The translations under genes were made by a program, and so were the position numbers. Below are positions 43,285 through 53,087 of a stretch of 64,000 nt of DNA, piece after piece. Each line of letters starts with the position of its first letter. Positions within the stretch are counted from its first letter, which is position 1. Under the pieces are notes generated by a model. The model made no database searches. It had not been told where the DNA came from and saw only the letters and a program-made list of their open reading frames with translations. The stretch comes from Buxus sempervirens (lineage: Eukaryota; Streptophyta; Magnoliopsida; Buxales; Buxaceae), in the NCBI GenBank assembly GCA_947561395.2, contig OX387184.1, positions 55,301,197-55,365,196 on the forward strand. Reading direction: 5' to 3'.

Positions 43285-44000
43285 TTATGTGTAAGGGCAA
43301 TTTCAAGCTAAATGGAGAGTGGGAGTAGATGGTGAAATAAATTACGTACTCTATTATACAATCTTTTATGCATGAGAATGTTCATAGTACAGTTGGTTCA
43401 ATTTATGATTGATGCATGCTGTGGTTTTGCAATCTCAATGCCTCGATCAACACCATTTTGGACATCTTTCTCTCTGCAAAACACCTATTAAGGCAGGAGT
43501 AACATTTTGCTCTAGACAATGATGGCCAGTGTTCTTAAACATGGTTCAACATATGGTTTTTGTTTCTTACTTGCGTAACCGTGGCAACAAATAAAGTTAT
43601 AAAAACACCCAACTGCACAATAAATGTAACAAATTTTTAATTTTATTTTGAAAGAATAATTAAAGCTTCTATAGAACACTTTTTTTTTTTTTTAAATTCT
43701 TCCCTCTTTTTTTTTTTAGATTTTCTATTTTACTGAGATTTTTTTTTATTCTTCTGAATTTTCCAAAGATTTTATTTATCTTTAAGACTTATACATAGAT
43801 TTCACATACAGGTGCATATGTACACAGACGACAGTGGTGACATTTCCACGAGTGTTGTATGTGCTTCAATCACTGTGCATTTTGGCTTTTTCATTGGTTT
43901 TTATTCACATTTTAATACTTGTTGGATTTACAACATTGTCTATGGAGATTTGAATGAATTTTCTTGAATGAGGACAAAATTTAGGAATTGAAATTAATTA
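43285..44000 (+). repeat. Orphan F-box 3' flank, copy 4
   Basis: From TATGTGTAAGGGCAATTTCAA onward it follows the F-box 3' flank with no coding sequence before it. It matches 23130-23900. Confidence 0.6.
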
Positions 44001-44224
44001 TCAATTTCATCAACAAGTTCTTTTTCCCTTTCTTGGTTTGTGTAGATTTGATCTTGGTCCGAATCTATAATCTATTTGCATCTGTTGATTCTGTTCCAAG
44101 TTTCCAACTAGCTCAATTTCATCACCAAGTTCTTTTTCCTTTTCTTGGTTTGTGTAGCTTTGATCTTGGCCAGAATCTGTAATCTATTTGTATCTGTTGA
44201 TTCTGTTCCAAGTTTCCAACTAGC
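44001..44224. repeat. Two tandem units of about 112 bp
   Basis: TCAATTTCATCAMCAAGTTC starts at 44001 and 44113. Each unit contains TTGGTTTGTGTAG and TGTTGATTCTGTTCCAAG. Single-copy forms lie near 17150 and 36320. Confidence 0.85.
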
Positions 44225-45540
44225 TCAATCCTATTGTTATTAACCATTTCTTACCTGCTTGGCCTTAAAAGATGCCCAAGAAATTTTTTTTTCCTATTTT
44301 GTGACCCATAATTTACTCTCAAGGTGGGGTCACTTCTTCCTAAATGATGGAGACACCTTTGTGACCACTACTGAATCTTATAGTGGCAGTCTGAATAACT
44401 TATGCTGTTTTACTATTTATTCACTGTTCTTGACAGTTCTATTCTTTAGAGATTTTGCTTCGCTCTTTTTGTTGCTCATTGAGTTCCTGCTTTCATCATG
44501 TGAAAGGATGAAAGGTGACAATATGACACATGGGCAAGATAAATTACCTGATATAGATATTTGAGAACCTAAAGTTCATAATTATAAGTAAGTTTTTGTT
44601 TTGTTGTTGGTTGGGGACTAGTTCTAATTTCTAAAGCTTAATTTAGAGCATGATTTCGTGTATTAATTGTGATGCTATGGTTCTACTATGCCCCTAATAT
44701 AACATAGGAGGCTTGGTTTGGGGATTGTAAGAATCTTGCCAATTGTCTAAAAGCTTGTAATATTATATACTGAAAGCAAGTATGCAGTAACAATATATAT
44801 ATATATATATATATAAAATTCAAAACGAGAAAGTTATATATAGAAATGAAATATATATATTTGATAGGAAATATATAATATATAGTTTAAATACTAGAGA
44901 ATATCTGTAAATAAATAGGTTCCATGAAATCTTTTAATAAAACCAATGACAAGCTTGGAGGTATATTCCAAAAGCCACAACCCTTGCATTCACTGCTTTC
45001 CTTGCCATTAAGTCCACTACCTGATGTACCTAACAATAATCATGTATTTTTAGATGCATAACCAAAAAGAAGAAAATAACGGAAAAGCCTGTCTCTTAGC
45101 GATCTATGATGTTGTGAATCGGCCTTCATAATTGGAGAAATCAGTGCATTGCTCTCCCTTAATTGCTATCTTTTTTGTGCCAATTCATTAGCTACAATCA
45201 GTCCCCTCATGGAGAGTCCAAGTTTGTCAATTTTTTTCTTTCAGGTATGTTACAAGGTGCATAAATATTAACAGTATTCAGATTGGTTGCGTCTCTGCCC
45301 TTCCAAAATTCTGTAGTCGATTAAAAATATCTTTTGGGCAATTTTGGGCGGATGAAATTTGGGTTGATTATTTAAAACATGTCCATTCCTGCATAACAAG
45401 GTATTATTTAGGACAAATTCAGTAATTGTACTAGCAAGCATATTCTTTGTTCGTTTTTTGTTTTCCCGATGTATATACAACCACTTGTTAAAATTCCTAC
45501 TAGGACAATCAAAAGCCTGTTATTAGTACTTTCCGTAACT
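44225..45540 (+). repeat. Module distal segment, copy B
   Basis: 44240-44560 matches 28080-28350 and 57180-57640. 44580-45270 matches 57660-58365, including the TATATAGAAATGAAATATATAT stretch and GTATGTTACAAGGTGCATAA. A short frame at 44259-44564 is within the repeat and resembles no known protein. Confidence 0.6.
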
Positions 45541-48208
45541 CCTGAACTTCATTGCATTATAAAGAATGATGGGAAACAAATAAGCAACATGTTTATAGGA
45601 CGATCATTGTTGATGTAAGGATCTTGAGATGTATGTGTGAGAAGACTAGAAATATAAAGTAAGGAATGAACATCAGGACACTCCTGGTCACATATTTGAT
45701 CTCATATGGTTTGTGACGACTTGTGTTTTATGATATTGAATCCCTGTCCAATTGCACTGTGATGCATTTTTATTGTATATAGCTCTTTATTTTCACTGGT
45801 TTGGCTTTTGCATTTGTTTATCTTCCCATTCGATCCTTAATTGAGTTTACTATATTGGCCTCAAGATGATAATTTATTTTGTTCAGTGAGAACATGATTT
45901 AGGAAGTACAACTGATTATCATATTTTCCCCCCTTTTTTGTTTTCATTTTTCTCATCATGCTATGTGAACTTAGGTTTTTTGGGGTTAGTTCTAGAGTTT
46001 ATTTTAATCTGTTTCAACAGGCTTGAGGGTTAGAATTGTTATTTTTAGTCAGGATCATTCTGCTCTTTTTTTTTAATGCTAGAAGTGCCTTAAATTGAAG
46101 TTGCATTTTCCTTTTGTTAGATTTCATGTCTTTGTTATTTGCTTGGCTGAATGACTTTGCATATGGAGGCAGATTTTTATGTGAGCAAAAATGACTGAGA
46201 GGATACTTCGATCAAAAAGATTGGGGCTTTTTTTAACATGAAAACAATAATTTGAGATGAACTTGCTGGAGAAGCAGTTTTTGTTACGGAGCAAAGTAAG
46301 TTGCTTTGGTTACTGACAGATTGGAATTACCTAGTGTTTACAGTAAAAAGAAAAATCATCTTTCATCAAGATTTTTCTACTTTCAGCCAGCCCTTTTCCT
46401 AGGAACCTCTGTTAGTTAACTTGAAACCATTTAAAAGTTGCCATATTTTTCTGAGATTCCACATCATTGTCAGGTTAGCCAGTTTGTTTGTAGCTAAATT
46501 TGAAATCCAACTCACTAGCCTGGTAATGAAGTGGAATATCAACTGATATGACATGTTTTAATTGGTTTCGGGTTAAATAACAATGGATATGGATCCTTTC
46601 TTCTTTATTATCTTTTTCTTATTGTAGTTAACCTTTCCTTTGCTACACAAGTTCACATCCTATCATTCAGTCCTGATTGGGGACTGTGATGCCAAGAAGC
46701 CAGATGAGCAGCCTTTCCATTCCTTCCCCTTTTTTGCAACCCATGAATTGCTCTTGAAACGATCATGACCCATTTGTGAACAGGTATAATATGAGAGTGT
46801 CTTGTATATTTTGTTGCTGCAATTTCAGTGATTATTTTTTCAGATGTGGGTGACGAACTGATATTACAATGAGAAATCTTGTTATAAGCAATTTTCTGAC
46901 AATAGACAAAATTGTTGGAAGACAATGGTTACTTAAACCTTCTAGGCTTTCAAAATTTCATGGAAACTGTTCTTCGGAATTATGATCCAATAATGTTTTA
47001 TATGAATCAGCAAACAAAATAATTCATGTAACAGTTTTTAAGGCACAGAATTGTGTGAAGGATCTTGATTTCACCAAAGTTTGATGGTAATCTTGAAGGT
47101 CAATAAAAACTAAAACAAATTACGACAAAAGTTGGAAGTAAGAATAAAAGGTAGTGTTCATTACTTATTTATTGTCCAATCTGTTGTTCATAAGGACTTA
47201 GTGCATGTGTCTCTAAGGTCTATATTACCTTCTCGTCAGGTTTATAATCTGAAAAACTATTGGTTTAGGAATTTCAGTGCTTGGATAAAGACAACTATGA
47301 CATATTGGTTTATGCTAGCACTCATTTGCTCTGAAAGTAATATCTTGGCCTGACTGATGGTTTGATTGCTATTACTGCTGTTCAAGTGTCAGTCAAGAGT
47401 CCAATTGTATCCTAAGGCATATTGTTATATGCTTCAGCCTTCTCATGAATTGTCTTAGGACTCTTTTGTCTGATTACAAGAGTTGGAAGAAATATTAACA
47501 AACTGCTACCACTTTTTTTTTCTTTTATTTATGTTCATCATCTGTAAGCTAATGTTGTTGGTATTAATATACAGCTTGTCAGGAATTTTTTTCTGCAGGG
47601 TTGGTTGGGAGTGCTACCATTTGGCATTGGTGCTTTACGATTTCAGTGCCTTCCCAAATGCCCCGAAGCTTTTTAGAATCTTTTGATATGCTGTTGTTAT
47701 TATACCATTAGTCATTTTACTTGCACTGTTCTGATATTTTCATTTAGCATAAATTAGTTAAATATAAAATGGGAAAAGGTGGCAAAAGGCAGTGTCTCAT
47801 GGAATCAGTGTATAAGCAATTAGTTCTTTTATTTTACTATCTTGTGAGTTTGCTACTCTTACAGAAACAACTTGGAACAAAAATTTAAATAGAAATAATA
47901 TACACAAATGTTCAATTTGTCAATTTGTTTCTAAGGGACCTTGGAAATATCAGTTCCTTCGAACCAATTTACCGCAATAATGGAAGTATCTCGTGCCATA
48001 GTCTGTTTAGCTGCAAAATCTTAAGCTGCTCTTTAATGAGAAGAAATGATGGAAGTAGGTGAAGAAAAATTTATTTCCTTAATTCTTAACTAAAATATTA
48101 GAATCTTGTTCATTTTGAGGAGTCAATTCAAGTTGTTGGAATCAATTAGATGTGAATTGTCAATCTCTTTATAGAGAGATGGACTCATGCACTTATAATT
48201 TCTGTTGC
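45541..48208. other. Module B intergenic sequence, no gene seen
   Basis: 47540-48150 matches about 58910-59560. The part from 45541 to 47500 has no counterpart in module C, where an LTR fragment now sits. AG/GT-like signals and T-rich tracts occur, but no run of linked exons with a recognisable protein could be put together. Confidence 0.4.
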
Positions 48209-48537
48209 ATAATTTCTGACTCCTGAATTAGTACCTTGATGTTTAATATTTGTTACTCCTGTTGCAGCTTTTGAGAGGGTCTGATAAACTCAAGTGATAT
48301 CCTCTTCTCTTCATTTTCATAATACTTTTGCAGGTATGCGAATGCTGTTTCTGGTGTTATAATTTCTGACTCCTGAATTAGTACCTTGATGTTTAATATT
48401 TGTTACTCCTGTTGCAGCTTTTGGAATGGAGGGAGGGAGGGAGGGAGAGAGAGAGAGGTCTGATAAACTCAAGTGATATCCTCTTCTCTTCATTTTCATA
48501 ATACTTTTGCAGGTATGTGAATGCTGTTTCTGGTGTT
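48209..48537. repeat. Tandem duplication of about 150-180 bp
   Basis: ATAATTTCTGACTCCTGAAT starts at 48209 and 48359. Each copy includes CTGTTGCAGCTTTTG and ACTTTTGCAGGTATG. The second copy gained a GGGA/GA-rich insert (48427-48460). Module C has one copy (about 59598-59950). Confidence 0.85.
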
Positions 48538-48786
48538 TGGAACATTGGGTATTGAAAGAAAGAAAATGATAGAGAAATTACTCTTTCATATTTGGTTGAA
48601 AAGATGAGGAGGTGCGCATAGGCAATTGAAAGAACATGAGTTCGAAATAAATTTCTTTCATTTGAGACCAAAATTTTCTCTCTGATACTTCTCTATAGGC
48701 TTTAGTTGCCAATATGCGGAAAGACCATATAATAGTCTTCTTTCATCTGTCTTATAATTATTTGACCTAATGCTGACTATTTTTTT

Positions 48787-48817
<31 letters not shown>

Positions 48818-48885
48818 TCTTGCTGCCATAGGGATGATTCGACCTTGTGAGAATAAAATTTTTAAAAATAAAAGAACCAGGAGAT
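48538..48885 (+). repeat. Module-end segment, copy B2
   Basis: Shared with 34826-35000, 59960-60270 and 61825-62010 (TTTGGTTGAAAAGATGAGGA, GAGACCAAAATTTTCTCTC, GCTTTAGTTGCCAATA). It contains a (CT)n run at about 48790-48818. The match to module C ends after AATAAAAGAACCAGGAGATA. Confidence 0.6.
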
Positions 48886-49104
48886 AAGTGTATTTGCCCA
48901 ACAAAAAGATACTTGACTTGTGGGCCCTATGATTTTATGAATGTTTTGAATAATGCAGCTCACAGGCTGTGTCTGGTTGGAGGGGTGGGTTATTATAAGA
49001 AAAGCAAATGTCGTGTTAGAATCTTTTACCTTCACTTTATGCTAATAAAGATACACATGCTTCGGTTATAATCTTTTATATTCACTTTATCCCAATAACA
49101 AGTT

Positions 49105-50025
49105 TGCAGAAAATGAGAGAATGTTGTGGTCTGGCACGGCGACTGGTAAATAGCCGGTATCATCTTCTTACTGCATGTTAACAAATGGGGAAGAAGGACA
49201 TCAGGAGGTAAGTAAATGGCTTAAAATTTGGCATCTCTCCTGCCCCCAGAAAATCAGATTTTTTCTATGGAAACTTATACAAGAAGGCACGAACACAAAC
49301 GAGCTGGTGCACACAAACGAGCTGGTGCACAACAGATTGGGTACTCCTGTTGAGTTGTGTGTTCTGTGTAATAAGGAACAGGAATCAAATCTTCATCTGT
49401 TCCTCAAATGTGATCTTCTGAGGACATTGTGGTTCGGCTACATGGGAGGTCATCTAAGGGAGAGTGACCAACCTCATAACTGCAAAGAATGGGTATTCAA
49501 CACCATTATGAAGATGGAGCAAGAGCAGAACTATCAAACTCAACGTCTGGTTGCAGCTTGGGCGAATTTTTGCTGGGTTTTTTTGAACGCAAGAAACAAG
49601 GTAGTATTTGAAAATGAACAACCTTCTCAGTGCTCATGTATGTCGTTTCTCCATATTTTGAGGGGAAGATACCAAGGTTTTAAGTCAAAAGGTTCATCCA
49701 GATGAAAGGAGAGTGAAGGAAGAGCGATTCTTCAAATGGAAGAGGCCGAAAGGTCAATGGATTAAAATTAACGTAGACGGCGCTGCTAAAGGTTATCTTG
49801 GATCAGCAGCTTATGGGGTTGTCGCAATGATTTTGACGGTAGTGTGCTTGGTGCCGTGGCTCAGAACATTGGTAGATTAGACTCTCTTATTGCAGAAGTG
49901 CATGCGTTGGTTGAAGGTCTAAAGCTCGCGGCTTGTTTGAATTGCAAAAAGGTACTAATCGAGAGTGACTGCAAAGTCGTAATGGATCGCATCGAGAAGA
50001 GGAGTCCACCACCTTTGGCACAATA
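49105..50025 (+). pseudogene. L1 LINE ORF2 relic: zinc-binding and RNase H-like regions
   Basis: It reads ERMLWSGTATGK, a stop, then SSSYCMLTNGEEGHQEVSKW and WHLSCPQKIRFFLWKL. Next come the zinc-binding core ELCVLCNKEQESNLHLFLKC and ARNKVVFENEQ, then after 49700 the RNase H-like FKWKRPKGQWIKINVDGAAK. A frame change follows, with GRLDSLIAEVHALVEGLKLA and KVLIESDCKVVMDRIEKRSP. An 18-bp segment coding NELVHT is tandemly duplicated (about 49292-49327). The upstream RT core is missing and the 3' end is cut at about 50025, where unrelated minus-strand coding-like DNA begins. Confidence 0.85.
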
Positions 50026-51566
50026 ATCTCAGATTCATTTACCTTCTCCTTGGCATTCGCACATAGTTCTAAATATTTCTTGAAGGCTCCATAACGGTAT
50101 ATAACTGTTTCTGAAACAGTCATGTCCTCAACTAGCTTTTGTGGGTAGATTTCCTTCTTGTAGTCTCCATTTAACGTGGCTGCCAATTGAACCAACTCTG
50201 CTTGAAACTCACTCAGTTTTCTATCTTCCTTTAGCAATTTCTTTGGTTCCGGCTAGGGTTGCTAACTGGGCCATGTCGGCCCGGGCATGGCATGGCCTGT
50301 GGCCGGGGGTGTGCCGTGCCAAGCCCCCCTAAACAGGCTTGCAGCCCGCTGGCCTGTCACTCAGTTTTCTATCTTCCTTTAGCAATTTCTTGGGTTCCGG
50401 CTAGGGCTGCTAACTGGACCGTGTCGGTCTAGGCATGGCACGGCCTGTGGCGGGGGGTGTGCCGTGCCAGGCCCCCTAAACGGGCACGCAGTCCGTCGGC
50501 CTGACAGGCTGTGGCCCTCCCGGCACGCCAAAGGGCTAGCCGGCCCTTTTTTTTGGTTTTAATCACTTTTTTTTTTACACTTTTACCACCCCCCCCAACA
50601 GCCATATTAGGGAGGTATGCTTGTAATTGACAATAAATGACATTTTACACCATTCCAACTGCCAAATAACAGTTATATTATAGGGTAGAAGTGGTAAAAA
50701 AAAACCACTTTTGGTTTTCTATAAATAGGCCTACCCCTTCCTACTCCAAACTACACCTCTTCTACAATCTCTTACTCTCTTTTACAATTTCTCTTACTCT
50801 CTAGCATATCAATAAATAGTTACATTTTTTAAATTGTTCAAGCATCAAAAGTGGGAAGTTGAAATTTGGAGGTTCAACTGCAAAGTTTAAGCTTTATTCT
50901 AAAGAGGTATTCTTCTATTTAATTTTCTGAATTTAAAGTTAGTATAAATATTATATATATAAGTAAGTCTCTCATTTTACCTTTCTTATTATTTTAAAGT
51001 CTGGTATAGTGGGTGACTATTGTACAACTAAGTATATCTCTAGGAAAGTTGTCACAAAGGATGAGATAATTGTTTAAGGAAACTGGGTTTTAAGCGGGAC
51101 CGTTTGTGACCCCTCCAGTTACCTGGGAATTTTCCTGGTGTATTTTTGTGTACATTATTTCTCACTTTACTATAAGAAGTGTATCACCAAAAAGTTGTAC
51201 TTGTGTTTGTAATAATTTATTTATTTATATTTTTTTGAGCAAAATCTATCCCAGCATATGTAAAACAATTTTGTGAATAATAAAGATATTTTCAGAATTT
51301 TTTAATGATTTTTTACTATTTTTTCCAATTTTTCTTTGTTTTTTTGGAAAAAAACAATTTTTTTCAAACTTAGGCTTTCTGGCAGCTCGCCATGCTCGGT
51401 CCAGCCTGGCCCGCTGCGTGCCACGTGTTGGGCCATGCCTGGGTATTTGCTAAACGGGCCTGGTGGACTGCGACACGTGCTAGACGGGCTTGGGCTGTGC
51501 CGGGCTGGCCCATTTAGCATCCCTAGTTCCGGCAAAGCAACTACAATATAAGTCAATACATCTAAT
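50026..51566 (-). pseudogene. Exon-like coding segment of unknown protein, split by an hAT
   Basis: On the minus strand, before the hAT, the frame ends YIVVALPEPKKLLKEDRK. It continues directly after the hAT as KLLKEDRKLSEFQAELVQLA, then the LNGDYKKEIYPQKLVEDMTV stretch, YRYGAFKKYLELCANAKEK and NESEIIVPKVV, stopping at the edge of the L1 relic near 50026. About 80-90 codons of well-ordered, hydrophilic, helix-rich protein sequence argue for a real exon. I do not recognise the family. With an hAT inside and an L1 at its end it cannot be functional here. Confidence 0.5.
50246..51533. mobile_element. Non-autonomous hAT element, GGGCC-rich ends, with duplicated left end
   Basis: The right end (TTAGCATCCCTA, ending 51525) and left end (TAGGGYTGCTAACTGG) are inverted repeats. 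The 8-bp target duplication GTTCCGGC lies at 50246-50253 and 51526-51533. About 147 bp comprising flanking exon plus the left end is tandemly duplicated, so a second left end with its own GTTCCGGC starts at 50402. Subterminal sequences are dense in GGCCTG/GGCCCG/CGTGCC motifs. The interior is AT-rich with no transposase. Confidence 0.85.
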
Positions 51567-51599
51567 CAATAGCGTCCAACATTTGGTGCATGCATTGAT

Positions 51600-51900
51600 T
51601 AAAACATCCAAGTAAAACTTGAAAGCCTTGGATCCCAGACATTTATTATAAACATAAACATGCACATATATGTTACGCTCACACAGCCTATATACATAAA
51701 TTTTCATATATGCATACATGTGCAAACAATGTAGATATGCATAAATGAGCTCTCACATGAATGTAGGCACACTCGTACACATCTATGTGCATACAAGTAC
51801 ACACATGAACATACATATAGGTGTATCAGACGTATACGCACACATACAAGTACATGCATGCACACGCCTGCGCCTATGCTCGCACAGCCATGGATGTGTA
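51600..51900. repeat. Degenerate ACATAC / TGCATA alternating purine-pyrimidine tract
   Basis: Low-complexity DNA of ACATAY and GTGCAT-type steps (for example ACACATACAAGTACATGCAT and CACACGCCTGCGCC). Open frames here are by-products of composition. Confidence 0.7.
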
Positions 51901-52124
51901 TCTATATTTTATATTATATTTAAAGCGAGAAGGTCCCTTGGGAATCGTACCTATCAAAATGCGCAGCTTTCCAAAAATATCATTCTTCACATTCTTAAGA
52001 TCCATTAATTAAAGGGTTGTAATTGTCATAACAACTCAATTCTCTTTATTTAAATGTTGAGCAATTTTGTAATTGTTCCATCTACATCCCTCGCACGTGC
52101 AGTATTGTACATGCACTCTGCTAA
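51901..52124 (+). mobile_element. Miniature Helitron, first of a head-to-tail pair
   Basis: It starts TCTATATTTTATATTATATT after an A and ends ACGTGCAGTATTGTACATGC plus ACTCTGCTAA followed by T. Length 224 bp. It shares an internal CTTTCCAAAA / GCGCAGC block with the next element. Confidence 0.6.
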
Positions 52125-52366
52125 TCTATATTTATACTATATATAATGAGAAGAGGCCCTTTGGGAAGTGCGCTTAACAAAATACGCAGCTTTCCAAAAT
52201 AACCCTTACACACTATTGAAAAGATTTATTAATGAAAGGGTGGAACGATCAAAGTTGCTTTAACTTTTCCAAAAACTAATAATCAATTTTGCAACTGTTC
52301 CTCCAACATTGTCTCCTTCTATTTCTTTTTAGACACATGCAATACCGCATGTGCACCCCTTTTAAT
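52125..52366 (+). mobile_element. Miniature Helitron, second of a head-to-tail pair
   Basis: It starts TCTATATTTATACTATATAT immediately after the first element and contains ACGCAGCTTTCCAAAATA. It ends with a hairpin ACATGC-AATACC-GCATGT (52334-52351) and a degraded terminus near 52366. Confidence 0.55.
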
Positions 52367-52397
52367 ATTAATAACAGGTGACAGGATACATATATTA

Positions 52398-52997
52398 AGT
52401 AGAATCATGGTTTATCGGACCGGCCGGTCCGCATCCGGATCAATTTTTTCGGTCCAGTATTCTGGTTTGGGACAAGCTTTTAAAGGAGGATATTAAAGAA
52501 GAGTGCTTGCAAGGTTAAAGAAATTATAAAAGAGTGAACCCACAAAGATTAAAAAAAAAAAATTAAAAAAGAGTGACCGAGAGGGGGAGAATCGAGAGAG
52601 AGGGAAACGAGAGCGAGTGTGAGATTGTGAGTGAGAATTGGGAGAGAAAGAGAGAGGGAGGGAGGAGGGAGAGATAGAGAGAGCAAAGGAGGAGGGACAC
52701 CGAGAGAAAAGAGAGCGAAACTGAGAAAGAGCGAAGGACTGAGGGAGAGAGGCCGAGAGAGAGGGGGAGAGAGAGAGAAAGGGAGAAGGAGAGAGAGGGG
52801 GAGCCGGAGAGAGCGACTAGCCGGCTTTTGCGCACTAGTGCTCTTGTAGATCACCGGAAAGAGAGAGATTGGGAGGCGGTGCACACCGCCGTTTAATCTT
52901 TGGGATCGGCACGGACCGGCCGGTCTCGCCGGTCCGGTACAGTTTATACCGGGCCCTGCCGGTCCAGTCTCCGGTCTAAAAAAACCATTAGAAGAAT
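52398..52997. mobile_element. Non-autonomous hAT-like element, CCGGCC-rich ends, in F-box C upstream region
   Basis: The element (52406-52989) has ends CATGGTTTATCGGACCGG and the near inverse CCGGTCTAAAAAAACCATT. It is flanked by AGTAGAAT (52398-52405) and AGAAGAAT (52990-52997), an 8-bp duplication with one mismatch. Both ends carry repeated CCGGCCGGTCC motifs. The interior 52560-52870 is a GA-rich tract whose open frames are low complexity. It stops 98 bp before the start codon of F-box gene C. Confidence 0.7.
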
Positions 52998-53087
52998 AGA
53001 GTCAATAGACTTTCACTTCATAAATAGCTCGCGAGGGATCGCTCCGAACGCTCTCCGCAGTACAGACGATCAGAACTCTCGGATAAG
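52990..53087 (+). promoter_or_regulatory. Probable 5' UTR of F-box gene C
   Basis: GACTTTCACTTCATAAATAG, GGATCGCTCCGAACGCTCTC and AGACGATCAGAACTCT match the blocks before the other two plus-strand F-box genes. The hAT-like insertion upstream means that any promoter further 5' has been displaced or replaced. Confidence 0.55.

Larger units (their letters stand above)
35031..44230 (+). repeat. Large duplicated block, copy B
   Basis: Collinear with 15880-23930 in the same orientation (landmarks given there). It is longer because it gained a gypsy tail (38579-39308) and an L1 end (40803-41108), both missing from copy A. It also has its own small deletions, for example in the exon-like segment near 36480. 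The Helitron sits at the same site in both copies. Confidence 0.85.

Noticed and set aside
52549..52884. Serine/leucine- or arginine/glutamate-rich frames on both strands
   Set aside because: They are read through the GA-rich interior of an hAT-like element; the overlapping frames on both strands are a composition effect.
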